Source: DASRFA01 sp035651755
GTDB taxonomy: Bacteria > Desulfobacterota > Binatia > UBA12015
Reading direction: 5' to 3'
NCBI GenBank assembly: GCA_035651755.1
Contig: DASRFA010000051.1
Span: forward strand, 1 to 44,734
DNA length: 44,734 nucleotides
Part shown: piece after piece, positions 34,956 to 43,552 of the stretch
How the letters are laid out: each line of letters starts with the position of its first letter
Position numbering within the stretch: position 1 is the stretch's first letter
The notes under the pieces: generated by a model
What the model was told of the DNA's origin: nothing
The model's database searches: none
Seen by the model: the letters and a program-made list of their open reading frames with translations, nothing else
Position numbers and translations under genes: made by a program

Positions 34956-35013
34956 ACGCGTCGCGACTGCGGCGCGATCCGGCCGTCTGGCCATGCGGCG
35001 CTCGATGCCGCCT

Positions 35014-36036
35014 TCACTGCGCGCGCGCCAGGACCTCCGCCGCGCGATCGCGGTGGACGAAGGCGACGGACGCGATCGGCTCGCCGACGTCGCGCACCGC
35101 TTCTCCGAGGCGGCCGCCCGGCGCGACGCGCCGGCACTCCCAGCCGCGATCGGCGAGGTCGGCGATCAGCTCGGCGGGCGTCGTTCCGGCGACGCGGGCG
35201 AGCTGTGCGCGGTGGATCTCCGAAAGCACCACCGGGCGATCGGCTGCGAGCAGCTCGCGGGCGCCCTCGAGCACGAGCGGCTCCGCGCCCTCGACGTCGA
35301 GCTTCACGAACGAGATCGGCCGGCGGAGGGCGACGTCGTCGAGCTTCCGGACCGCGACGGGGACCGCCGCGTGCCCCGGAGGCACGGGCTGGTCGCGCGG
35401 GGCCAGGAAGGCGCCGCCGGAATTGACGCCGCCCGGGACGTGCACGAGGTGGAGGACGTCGGCGGAGCGGCCGAGCGCCACGCGCTCGAGCGCGATGCGA
35501 TCGCCGAGCCGATTCTCCGCGATCGAGCGGTCGAGGAGCGCGGCGTTCGCGGGAAGCGGCTCGAACGCGTGTACGCGCCCGTCCGGACCGAGCAGGCTCG
35601 CGAGCAGCAGCGTGTAGAAGCCGAGATTTGCGCCGCAGTCGATCGCATTCTGGCCGGGCGCGACCAGGCGCCGCACGAGGTCGGCCTCGTCGCGCTCGTA
35701 GGCGCCCCGGGCGATCGCCTGGCCGACGTAGACATCGGACAGGTCGACGTAGATGCGGCAGCCGCCCGCGAGCTCGGCGAGGACGATGCAGGTCTCGTCG
35801 AAGCCCGCGATCTCGGGATTTCGCGACCGGAACTCGGGCGAGAGGAGGATCGCGTTCCGGAGCTCCCGGCGCGACGCGAGGACCAGCTTCTCGCGCACCA
35901 CGGCGTCGCTCTCGGCCTCGCGATCGAGCAGCAGCCGATACGCCCAGCGCACGTCGTCCTCGGCGACGCCCGGGCTCGTCTCGCCGGGCGACGTCGCGCG
36001 AGCGCGCCGCGGCGCGAGTCGCGCGAGCCAGCTCAT
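35014..36036 (-). CDS. FkbM-family methyltransferase with an N-terminal DUF4214-like segment
   Basis: The SAM-dependent FkbM domain has NAIDCGANLGFYTLLLASLLG (SAM loop), VHAFEPLPANAALLDRSI and FVKLDVEGAEPLVLEGARELLAADRP, the family hallmark. FkbM enzymes O-methylate sugars or small hydroxyl compounds. The N-terminal WAYRLLLDREAESDAVV...LRNAILLSPEFRSR resembles the DUF4214 repeat often found in surface-polysaccharide and secreted proteins, so a glycan substrate is likely. ATG 36036 gives 340 aa; a GTG at 36066 would add 10 residues; neither has a Shine-Dalgarno. It is convergent with recG and downstream of the pyrophosphatase gene on the same strand. Confidence 0.87.
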   Translation of the reverse strand: MSWLARLAPRRARATSPGETSPGVAEDDVRWAYRLLLDREAESDAVVREKLVLASRRELRNAILLSPEFRSRNPEIAGFDETCIVLAELAGGCRIYVDLSDVYVGQAIARGAYERDEADLVRRLVAPGQNAIDCGANLGFYTLLLASLLGPDGRVHAFEPLPANAALLDRSIAENRLGDRIALERVALGRSADVLHLVHVPGGVNSGGAFLAPRDQPVPPGHAAVPVAVRKLDDVALRRPISFVKLDVEGAEPLVLEGARELLAADRPVVLSEIHRAQLARVAGTTPAELIADLADRGWECRRVAPGGRLGEAVRDVGEPIASVAFVHRDRAAEVLARAQ

Positions 36037-36093
36037 CGGGCGGGCGCCGGACAGCGTCGTGTGCACGCCGCCCGTGCGGGAAGGGGTGGCCGC

Positions 36094-36125
36094 GGCAGGA
36101 CCGGACGCGATCGTCCGGTCCTGCC
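36094..36125 (-). terminator. perfect 14-bp hairpin after the pyrophosphatase gene
   Basis: GGCAGGACCGGACG and CGTCCGGTCCTGCC pair perfectly around a CGAT loop, 11 bases past the hppA stop. No T-run follows on the minus strand. It is the strongest simple hairpin I found in the window and probably ends or processes the hppA transcript before the FkbM gene. Confidence 0.7.
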
Positions 36126-36136
36126 GGGACCCGAGA

Positions 36137-38632
36137 TCATGCCGCCTTGCGCTGCGGGACGGCCGCCTCGGTCTCGATGCGCATCCCGTAGAACGACCGG
36201 TGCGCGAAGAACATCGAGACCACGAAGAAGCCGGCCGCCAGGACGGTCGTGAGCGTCGCGCTCTCGACCCGCATGTCGATCGCGAGCTGGACGGCGAGGA
36301 GCCCGAACAGCGTCGTGAACTTGATCACCGGGTTGAGCGCGACCGACGACGTGTCCTTGAAGGGATCGCCGACGGTATCGCCGACGACGGTCGCCGCGTG
36401 GAGCTCGGTTCCCTTCTCCTTCAGCTCGACCTCGACCAGCTTCTTGGCGTTGTCCCACGCGCCGCCCGCGTTCGCCATGAAGAGCGCCTGGTAGAGGCCG
36501 AAGATCGCGATCGAGATCAGGTAGCCGACGAAGAAGTACGCGTTCAGGAACGCGAAGGCGAGGGTCGCGAAGAAGATCGTGAGGAAGATGTTCAGCATGC
36601 CGCGCTGGGCGTACTGCGTGCAGATCTCGACGACCTTCTTCGAGTCGGCGATCGACGCCTTCTCGCTGCCCTCGAGCTTGATGTTGCGCTTGATGAACTC
36701 GACCGCGCGATACGCCCCGGTGACGACCGCCTGGATCGTCGCGCCGGTGAACCAGTAGATCACGGCGCCGCCGGTGATCATGCCGAGCAGGAACGGGGCG
36801 TTCAGGATCGAGAGCAGCGCGACCTTGTCCTGGTCGGTCAGGCCGTGCGTCAGGAGCATGATGATCGAGAAGATCATCGTCGTCGCACCGACGACCGCGG
36901 TGCCGATGAGGACTGGTTTCGCGGTCGCCTTGAAGGTGTTGCCGGCGCCGTCGTTCTCCTCGAGGAAGTGCTTCGCCTTGTCGAAGCTCAGGTCGAAGCC
37001 GAATTCGCGCTTCACCTCCTGCTTGATGTTCGGGAGGGTCTCGATGACCGAGAGCTCGTACACCGACTGCGCGTTGTCGGTGACCGGTCCGTACGAGTCG
37101 ACCGCGATCGTCACCGGGCCCATGCCGAGGAAGCCGAAGGCGATCAGCCCGAACGCGAAGACCGGGCCCGCGATCTCGGCGATCTCGGGACGGAAGAGCG
37201 AAAGCCCGGACACGGTCACGAGATAGCCCAGCCCCATCAGGCCCGCGATGATCAGGCCCATCCAATAGGCGCTGAAGTTGCCCGCGACGAGGCCGGACAG
37301 CACGTTGAGCGAGGCGCCGCCCTCGCGCGACGAGACCACGATCTCGCGCACGTGGCGCGACTCGGTCGACGTGAAGACCTTGACCGCCTCGGGGATGATC
37401 GCGCCGGCGAGCGTCCCGCAGCTGATGATCGCCGAGAGCTTCCACCAGAGCTCGCGGTTGCCGTTCACCTCGGGGAGGAGGAGGTAGGAGACGATAAACG
37501 TCATCGTGACGCTGATGATCGAGGTGAGCCACACGAGGAAGGTGAGCGGCGCCTCGAAGTTCATGCGATCGGCGGTGCCGTAGCGGCTCTTCTGGATCGC
37601 CTCGTTGACGGCGTACGAGACGGCGCTCACGAGCACCATCACGATGCGCATCACGAAGATCCAGACCAGGAGCTGGACCTGGACCACCGGGTTGTTCGCG
37701 ATCGCGAGCACAATGAACGTGATGAGCGCGACGCCGGTGACGCCGTAGGTCTCGAAGCCGTCGGCGCTCGGGCCGACGGAGTCGCCGGCGTTGTCGCCGG
37801 TGCAGTCGGCGATGACGCCGGGATTCCGGGCGTCGTCCTCCTTGATGTTGAAGACGATCTTCATCAGGTCCGAGCCGATGTCGGCGATCTTCGTGAAGAT
37901 GCCGCCGGCGATGCGGAGCGCGGACGCGCCGAGCGACTCGCCGATCGCGAAGCCGATGAAGCAGGGACCCGCGCTCGCCGACGGGATGAAGAGCAGGATG
38001 ACGAGCATCATGAGGAGCTCGGTCGAGATCAGGACCATGCCGATCGACATCCCGGCCTTGAGCGGGATCTCGTAGGTCGGGAACGGCTTGCCCTTGAGGC
38101 TCGCGAAGGCCGTTCGCGAGTTCGCGAACGTGTTGATCCGGATGCCGAACCACGCGACGCCACAGCTTCCCGCGATGCCGACCAGGCTGAAGACCAGGAT
38201 CAGCAGCACCTTGGACGCCTCGAGGCCGCGCAGCCAGCCGAAGTACGCGACGATGATGATCCCGATGAAGACCTCGAGCAGCAGGATGAACTTGAACTGC
38301 GTGAAGAGGTACGTCTTGCAGGTCTCGTAGATCAGCTCCGAGATCTCGCGCATCGAGCGGTGCACGGGGAGCTTCTCGATCTGCGAGTACATCACCACGC
38401 CGAACACGAAGCCGACGAGGCTCACCAGCATGCCGACGAGGAGCAGCGTGTGCCCGTCGGTCAGCCCGAGGAACTGCACGGACGAGAAGTCCGGCAGGAC
38501 GATGCGGGACTCGTCAGCCCGCGCGACGGCGGGGACGAGCCATGCGAGAGCGGCCGCCAAAACACCGGCGGCGAGCGAGAGGGCGCGGGCGCGGCGCGAC
38601 GCCCGCGGGACGCCTACGGATTCTCCGAACAC
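36137..38632 (-). CDS. hppA: membrane-bound pyrophosphatase, divergent cation-pumping subfamily
   Basis: Couples pyrophosphate hydrolysis to ion export. It has 831 aa from a GTG placed 9 bases after AAGGAGG. An extra N-terminal hydrophobic segment ending VARADE looks like a signal sequence ahead of the usual 16 or so helices. The substrate-site blocks are altered from the common form: KEDDARNPGVIADCTGDNAGDSVGPSADGFETYG instead of the usual ...DNVGDCAGMAADLFETY, and SDLMKIVFN where most have ADLVGKVE. VDSYGPVTDNAQSVYEL and the C-terminal NAGGAWDNAKK...GDTVGDPFKDTSSVALNP are present. Lys in GNTFKA marks the K+-independent class. This pattern recalls the Na+-regulated H+-pumping subfamily (Chlorobium type), from memory. 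Confidence 0.92.
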   Translation of the reverse strand: MFGESVGVPRASRRARALSLAAGVLAAALAWLVPAVARADESRIVLPDFSSVQFLGLTDGHTLLLVGMLVSLVGFVFGVVMYSQIEKLPVHRSMREISELIYETCKTYLFTQFKFILLLEVFIGIIIVAYFGWLRGLEASKVLLILVFSLVGIAGSCGVAWFGIRINTFANSRTAFASLKGKPFPTYEIPLKAGMSIGMVLISTELLMMLVILLFIPSASAGPCFIGFAIGESLGASALRIAGGIFTKIADIGSDLMKIVFNIKEDDARNPGVIADCTGDNAGDSVGPSADGFETYGVTGVALITFIVLAIANNPVVQVQLLVWIFVMRIVMVLVSAVSYAVNEAIQKSRYGTADRMNFEAPLTFLVWLTSIISVTMTFIVSYLLLPEVNGNRELWWKLSAIISCGTLAGAIIPEAVKVFTSTESRHVREIVVSSREGGASLNVLSGLVAGNFSAYWMGLIIAGLMGLGYLVTVSGLSLFRPEIAEIAGPVFAFGLIAFGFLGMGPVTIAVDSYGPVTDNAQSVYELSVIETLPNIKQEVKREFGFDLSFDKAKHFLEENDGAGNTFKATAKPVLIGTAVVGATTMIFSIIMLLTHGLTDQDKVALLSILNAPFLLGMITGGAVIYWFTGATIQAVVTGAYRAVEFIKRNIKLEGSEKASIADSKKVVEICTQYAQRGMLNIFLTIFFATLAFAFLNAYFFVGYLISIAIFGLYQALFMANAGGAWDNAKKLVEVELKEKGTELHAATVVGDTVGDPFKDTSSVALNPVIKFTTLFGLLAVQLAIDMRVESATLTTVLAAGFFVVSMFFAHRSFYGMRIETEAAVPQRKAA

Positions 38633-39091
38633 TTGAGTCTGCCTCCTTGAGATTCGCGTTCGCCCTCCGCCTTCCTGGCGACCGAGCGAGCGCACGCTTT
38701 CGAGGGGTTGGCCGCCCGCGGGATCGCAATCCCTTGCCGGCCGCCGTCGGGTCGACGATCGGCCGGTTCCCCGCGGACGCTTCAGCGCAGCCTCGCCCTC
38801 GAGGCCGAAGGCACCCGAGGCGGGCAAAAAGCTAACATATCGGGCATTCTTCGTCGAGTCGGGTCCGGCTGGAGAACGGGCCGGGCGGGGCTCCGGCGGC
38901 CGGAGGAGGGTTCGCCCCGTCGCCGGCGCCGGGCGAGGTTGAGGGGCGCGTGGGCGAGCGCTACAGGTCGCGAGCCCACGACGCCGTGCAGCGCGCGTCG
39001 CCGGGCGTGCGCGCATGTCCGCTCATCGCCGCGGCCGATCCGGCCACGCCGCCGCCCGCCGGGCGGGGGTCTCTCCACCGGAGATCGATCG
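38633..39091. promoter_or_regulatory. divergent intergenic region between hppA and the DedA gene
   Basis: 459 bases carry no convincing gene; the open frames here have GC-driven composition. An AT-rich island at 38824-38852 (AAAAAGCTAACATATC within it) is the only low-GC patch and the likeliest promoter site for one or both genes. TAACAT could be a plus-strand -10 but has no good -35. The hppA Shine-Dalgarno AAGGAGG is at its left end (minus strand). I see no riboswitch-like structure. Confidence 0.35.
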
Positions 39092-39751
39092 ATGGAATGG
39101 ATCCACGGGCTCGTCGACGCGTTCCTGCACCTCGACCAGCACCTGAACGAGCTCGCGGGCGCGCTCGGCCCGTGGCTCTACGTCGTCCTCTTCGCGATCG
39201 TGTTCTGCGAGACCGGCCTCGTCGTCACGCCCTTCCTTCCGGGCGACTCGCTCCTCTTCGCGGTGGGCGCGCTCGCCGCGGTCGAGGGCTCCCCGATCCA
39301 CGTCGGGTGGGTGGCGCTCCTCCTGTGCGCGGCCGCCGTCCTGGGCGACGCCGTCAACTACGCGATCGGCAGGCGCGTCGGTCCGCGCGTGTTCCGGTCC
39401 CGGGACTCCTGGCTCCTGAACCGGGAGCACCTGCTCCACACGCAGCGCTTCTACGAGCGCCACGGCGGCAAGACGATCATCCTCGCCCGCTTCGTGCCGA
39501 TCGTGCGGACGTTCGCGCCCTTCGTCGCCGGCATCGGGCGCATGCGCTACGCCCGCTTCGCGCTCTTCAACGTCGCGGGCGGGATCGCGTGGGTCGTCCT
39601 CTTCGTCCTCGGCGGCTACCTCTTCGGCAACATCCCGGTCATCAAGCGCAACTTCCACTTCGTCATCGTCGCGATCATCGTGCTCTCGGTCCTGCCGGCG
39701 GTCTTCGAGTTCCTGCGCGCCCGCACCCAGGCGGCCCGCGAGGCGTCCTGA
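39092..39751 (+). CDS. DedA-family inner-membrane protein
   Basis: DedA proteins are lipid transporters/scramblases; some recycle undecaprenyl phosphate (UptA/PopT type) at the inner membrane. The 219-aa protein has the signature ETGLVVTPFLPGDSLLFAVGALAA with the reentrant loop. GDAVNYAIGRRVGPRVF follows, then FYERHGGKTIILARFVPIVRTFAPFVAGIGRMRYARFALFNVAGGIAWV, where the key Arg residues (ARFVPIVRTFAP) are intact, then a final long helix. Recycling of the polyprenyl carrier would suit the polysaccharide genes, but they are 28 kb away and this is inference. ATG 39092 gives the family length. Confidence 0.93.
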   Translation: MEWIHGLVDAFLHLDQHLNELAGALGPWLYVVLFAIVFCETGLVVTPFLPGDSLLFAVGALAAVEGSPIHVGWVALLLCAAAVLGDAVNYAIGRRVGPRVFRSRDSWLLNREHLLHTQRFYERHGGKTIILARFVPIVRTFAPFVAGIGRMRYARFALFNVAGGIAWVVLFVLGGYLFGNIPVIKRNFHFVIVAIIVLSVLPAVFEFLRARTQAAREAS

Positions 39752-39789
39752 CGGCCCCGGGCCCGGCCCGGACCCGGCCGCCTCGGGGC

Positions 39790-39804
39790 CCGACCGCGGG
39801 TCGG
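39790..39804 (+). terminator. small hairpin after the DedA gene
   Basis: CCGACC-GCG-GGTCGG lies 39 bases past the stop, within a run of GC-rich self-complementary sequence (39752-39810). No T-run follows. A weak termination signal is possible. Confidence 0.25.
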
Positions 39805-39899
39805 CCGCGCCCGCCGTCCAAGATCGAGGAAGCGGGCCGCGCCGGCGGTGGTTCCGGCGGCGCGAAACGTTGTGCTAGAGAGGCCGGTCAGGAGGAACC

Positions 39900-41174
39900 A
39901 TGGAGTTCGCGCGCATCAAGCGGCTGCCGCCGTACGTCTTCAACGTCGTGGGTGACTTGAAGGTCGCGGCGCGAGCGCGCGGCGAGGACATCATCGACCT
40001 CGGCATGGGGAACCCGGACCACCAGACGCCGCCCCACATCGTCGCGAAGCTCGTCGAGGCGGCGCAGAAGCCGCAAAACCACCGCTACTCGGTCTCGCGC
40101 GGGATCTACAAGCTCCGGCTCGCGATCTGCGACTGGTACCGCCGGCGCTTCGACGTCGAGCTCGACGCCGACCGCGAGGCGATCGTCACGATCGGCTCGA
40201 AGGAGGGCATCGCGCACCTGGCGCTCGCGATGCTCGGCCCGGACGACGTCGTCCTGTGCCCGACCCCGACCTACCCGATCCACCAGTACTCGGTGATCAT
40301 CGCCGGCGGCCATCTCCGCTCCGTGCCGCTCATCGCCGGCCAGGACTTCTTCGAGAGCCTCGTCGAGGCGACGCGCCAGAGCTGGCCGAAGCCCAAGCTC
40401 CTCATCCTCAACTTCCCCCACAACCCGACGACCGAGGTCGTCGACCTCGCCTTCTTCGAGCGCATCGTCGAGTTCGCGCGCGAGCACGACATGCTCGTCG
40501 TCCACGACCTCGCGTACGCCGACCTCTGCTTCGACGGCTACCAGCCGCCGAGCTTCCTCCAGGTGCCGGGCGCGCGCGAGATCGGGGTCGAGTTCTTCAC
40601 GCTCTCGAAGAGCTACTCGATGCCGGGCTGGCGCGTCGGCTTCGCGGTCGGGAACTCCGAGATGATCGCGGCGCTCGCGCGCATGAAGAGCTACCTCGAC
40701 TACGGGATCTTCCAGCCCATCCAGATCGCGGCGATCGCCGCGCTGAACGGGCCGCAGGACTGCGTCGACGAGATCCGCGAGGTCTACCGAGAGCGGCGGA
40801 ACGTCCTGTGCGACGGCTTGACGCGCGCCGGCTGGAACGTCCCGCGCCCGAAGGCGACGATGTTCGTGTGGGCGGAGATCCCCGACGCGTTCAAGTCGAT
40901 GGGGTCGGTCGAGTTCGCGAAGTTCCTGCTGAAGGAGGGAAAGGTCGCGGTGTCGCCGGGCATCGGCTTCGGCGAGTACGGCGATCACCACGTCCGCTTC
41001 GCGCTCATCGAGAACGACCACCGGACGCGTCAGGCCGTGCGTGGCATCCGGCGCGCGCTCGCGCTCGGCGGCTCGCCGCCGGCCGTCGCGCCGGCGCGGC
41101 GGAAGGCCGCGCGCGGAAACGGCGGGCAGACCGTCCTCCGGCAGGTGCGGGCGAGCGGCAATCGTGAGGGGTGA
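39900..41174 (+). CDS. alaC: alanine transaminase AlaC (class I PLP aminotransferase)
   Basis: Transfers an amino group between glutamate and pyruvate to make alanine. It resembles E. coli AlaC along its length: FARIKRLPPYVFNVVGDLK, GEDIIDLGMGNPDHQTPPHIV, YSVSRGIYKLRLAI, TIGSKEGIAHLALAML, NFPHNPTTEVV, VVHDLAYADLCFDGY and the PLP Lys in FFTLSKSYSMPGWRVGFAVG. Its C-terminus after RFALIENDHRTRQAVRGI is extended with a basic Ala/Arg tail. AGGAGGAACC precedes the ATG. It overlaps hom by 11 bases; this alaC-hom pairing is common in proteobacteria and relatives. Confidence 0.93.
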   Translation: MEFARIKRLPPYVFNVVGDLKVAARARGEDIIDLGMGNPDHQTPPHIVAKLVEAAQKPQNHRYSVSRGIYKLRLAICDWYRRRFDVELDADREAIVTIGSKEGIAHLALAMLGPDDVVLCPTPTYPIHQYSVIIAGGHLRSVPLIAGQDFFESLVEATRQSWPKPKLLILNFPHNPTTEVVDLAFFERIVEFAREHDMLVVHDLAYADLCFDGYQPPSFLQVPGAREIGVEFFTLSKSYSMPGWRVGFAVGNSEMIAALARMKSYLDYGIFQPIQIAAIAALNGPQDCVDEIREVYRERRNVLCDGLTRAGWNVPRPKATMFVWAEIPDAFKSMGSVEFAKFLLKEGKVAVSPGIGFGEYGDHHVRFALIENDHRTRQAVRGIRRALALGGSPPAVAPARRKAARGNGGQTVLRQVRASGNREG

Positions 41175-42534
41175 CCCGGGCGCGCGGTCGAAGCGCGCCC
41201 GTCCCGCGAGCGGGCACGCCGCCGCGGAACCCGTCCGGGTCGCGCTGCTCGGCTGGGGCACGATCGGGTCGGGAGTCATTCGCCTCCTGCAGGAGCGCGC
41301 GCGCGAGCTCGACGAGCGCCTCGGGGCCCCGCTCCGCCTCGTCCGCGTCTGCGACATCGACCTCGAGCGCAAGCGCGAGGTGAAGGTCGCGCGCGACCTC
41401 CTGACCAAGCGCGCCGACGACGCCCTCGACGATCCGTCGATCGACGTCGTGATCGAGCTCATGGGAGGCGTCGAGCCGGCCCGGACCTTCGTCCTGCGTG
41501 CGATCCGCGCCGGCAAGGCGGTCGTGACCGCGAACAAGGCGCTGCTCTCGCACCACGGGACCGAGATCTTCGCGGCGGCCGAGGCGGCCAACGTCGGCGT
41601 CCAGTTCGAGGCGAGCGTCGGCGGCGGCATCCCGATCATCCGGACGCTGCGCGAGGCGCTGGGGAGCGATCGGCACACGGCGGTCTTCGGGATCGTGAAC
41701 GGGACGTCGAACTACATCCTGAGCACGATGGCGAGCGAAGGGCGGAGCTACGCCGACGTGCTCGCCGCCGCGCAGCGCGCCGGCCTCGCCGAGGCGAACC
41801 CGACCTACGACGTCGACGGCATCGACGCCGCGCACAAGCTGACGCTCCTCGTCCAGCTCGCCTTCGGCGCCCGTCTGCCGGCCGACTCCATCCACACCGA
41901 GGGCATCCGCCACGTCGACACCGTCGACATCGAGTACGCGCGCGAGCTCGGCTACGCGATCAAGCTGCTGGCGATCGCGAAGGACCACGGCGACGCGATC
42001 GAAGCGCGCGTCCACCCGACCATGATCCCCGCCGACGACCCGCTCGCCGGCGTCAGCGGAGCGTTCAACGCCGTCTGCCTGCACGGCGACGCGCTCGGGC
42101 GCACCATGTACTACGGCCAGGGCGCCGGCATGATGCCGACCGCGACCGCCGTCGTCGCCGACGTGCTCGACGTCGCGCGCGATCGCCGCCAGCTCGGCGG
42201 TCCGCGCCTCCCGCCGCTCGGCTATCCCGTCCGACGCCAGCGCGCCGCGCGCGTCCGCCCGCTCGGCGACGTCGAGAGTGAGTTCTACCTCCGGCTTTCC
42301 GCGCGCGACGAGCCCGGCGTGCTCGGTCGCATCGCGACGTCGCTCGGCAGCCAGGGGATCTCGATCGCGTCGGTCGTGCAGCGCGAGCGCGGCGCGGGCG
42401 GACCCGTTCCGATCGTCATCCGCACCCACGAGACGCGCGAGCGCGACCTCCGCCGAGCCCTGAAGCGCGTCGCGGCGCTGCCGACGGTCGCCGGCACGCC
42501 GGTCGCCATCCGCGTCGAGGAGAATCCCGGTTGA
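41164..42534 (+). CDS. hom: homoserine dehydrogenase
   Basis: Reduces aspartate semialdehyde to homoserine for threonine, methionine and isoleucine synthesis. The GTG at 41164, inside alaC, gives 456 aa. The NAD(P) motif VALLGWGTIGSGVIRLL starts near residue 21, after a short basic leader. The domain linker VVTANKALLSHHG and the catalytic-domain blocks GGGIPIIRTLREAL, FGIVNGTSNYILSTM, NPTYDVDGIDAAHKLTLL and YYGQGAGMMPTATAVVAD all match. A C-terminal ACT domain (EFYLRLSARDEPGVLGRIATSLG) implies feedback control by threonine. A GlpX-family gene follows after 35 bases. Confidence 0.96.
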   Translation: MRGDPGARSKRARPASGHAAAEPVRVALLGWGTIGSGVIRLLQERARELDERLGAPLRLVRVCDIDLERKREVKVARDLLTKRADDALDDPSIDVVIELMGGVEPARTFVLRAIRAGKAVVTANKALLSHHGTEIFAAAEAANVGVQFEASVGGGIPIIRTLREALGSDRHTAVFGIVNGTSNYILSTMASEGRSYADVLAAAQRAGLAEANPTYDVDGIDAAHKLTLLVQLAFGARLPADSIHTEGIRHVDTVDIEYARELGYAIKLLAIAKDHGDAIEARVHPTMIPADDPLAGVSGAFNAVCLHGDALGRTMYYGQGAGMMPTATAVVADVLDVARDRRQLGGPRLPPLGYPVRRQRAARVRPLGDVESEFYLRLSARDEPGVLGRIATSLGSQGISIASVVQRERGAGGPVPIVIRTHETRERDLRRALKRVAALPTVAGTPVAIRVEENPG

Positions 42535-42569
42535 CGAACGAGGGCGCGCGAGAAGGGATGGGTTGAGCC

Positions 42570-43526
42570 ATGGACAGGAACCTCGCTCTCGAGGTCGTCC
42601 GCGTGACCGAGGCCGCTGCGCTCGCGTCCGCGCGCCTCATGGGACGCGGCGACGCGGCGGCGTGCGACCGCGCCGCCACCGAGGCGATGCACCGGGCCTT
42701 CGAGGCGATCAGCGCGGACTGCTCGGTGGTCATCGGCGAGGGGCGTGCCGGTGACGTCGAGCATCTCTGGGTCGGCGAGCGGATCGGCGCGACGTCGGGC
42801 GGACCCGACATCGACGTCGCGCTCGACGCGCTCGAGGGCGCGACCGTGTGCGCGACCGGCGGCGCGAACGCGCTCTCGATCATCCTGATCGCCGAGCGCG
42901 GTCGGATCCTGCCGTGCCCCGAGACCTACATGGACAAGATCTCGGTCGGCGCGGAAGGGCGCGGCGTCGTCCGCATGGAGCGCTCGCCGACCGAAAACCT
43001 GCGCGCGCTCGCCGAGGCCAAGGGCGTCTACGTCGAGGACCTCGCGGTCGTCATTTTGGACCGCCCGCGGCACGAGCGGCTCATCGACGAGGTCCGGCGC
43101 GCCGGAGCTCGAGTCCAGCTCCTCGCCGACGGCGACCTCGCGGCGGCCGTCGCGGCGGCGCGTCCCGGCTCGGCGATCGACATCCTGCTCGGAGTCGGCG
43201 GAGCGCAGCAGGGCCTGCTCGCGGCGGGCGCGGTCGCGGCTCTGGGCGGCGAGTTCCAGGGCCGGTTCCGACCGCGCACCGACGACGAGGTCGGCCGCCT
43301 GCGCGAGGCCGGCATCCGCGACGTCGAGCGCGTGTACGGCGCGATGGATCTCGTCGGCGACAACGTGATGTTCGCCGCGACCGGCGTGACCGGCGGCCAC
43401 CTGCTCGCCGGCGTGCGGTACTTCCGCGGCGGAGCGACGACCAACTCCGTCGTGATGCGGTCGCGCACGCGCACCGTGCGCTGGATCGAGGCCTACCACC
43501 ACTTCGACTTCAAGCCCGAGTACTAG
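42570..43526 (+). CDS. GlpX-family (class II fructose-1,6-bisphosphatase-like) protein lacking catalytic residues
   Basis: The 318-aa sequence lines up with E. coli GlpX almost without gaps: EVVRVTEAAALASARLMGRGD, ANALSIILIAERG, LPCPETYMDKISVG, DILLGVGGAQQGLLAAGAV, MDLVGDNVMFAATGVTGGHLL and RSRTRTVRWIEAYHHFD. The metal ligands Asp33, Glu57, Asp86 and Glu89 are kept (E. coli 33, 57, 85, 88). The loop that should read GRGDKN is GRGDAA, so Lys29 is Ala, and GEGEIDE is GEGRAGD, so Asp61 is Gly. Both are needed by E. coli GlpX. DPxEGT is DALEGA. Fructose-1,6-bisphosphatase activity is therefore doubtful; it may be a different sugar or inositol phosphatase, or inactive. Confidence 0.9.
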   Translation: MDRNLALEVVRVTEAAALASARLMGRGDAAACDRAATEAMHRAFEAISADCSVVIGEGRAGDVEHLWVGERIGATSGGPDIDVALDALEGATVCATGGANALSIILIAERGRILPCPETYMDKISVGAEGRGVVRMERSPTENLRALAEAKGVYVEDLAVVILDRPRHERLIDEVRRAGARVQLLADGDLAAAVAAARPGSAIDILLGVGGAQQGLLAAGAVAALGGEFQGRFRPRTDDEVGRLREAGIRDVERVYGAMDLVGDNVMFAATGVTGGHLLAGVRYFRGGATTNSVVMRSRTRTVRWIEAYHHFDFKPEY

Positions 43527-43552
43527 GAACCGAGCCGGCCTCCGGAGGAAAC

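Noticed and set aside
35753..38650. Very long plus-strand open frame opposite the pyrophosphatase gene
   Set aside because: It is an antisense shadow of hppA with highly charged, low-complexity sequence and no family motif.
38708..39091. Plus-strand extension of the DedA frame upstream of 39092
   Set aside because: The added 128 residues are GC-driven and lack membrane segments. ATG 39092 gives the normal DedA length.
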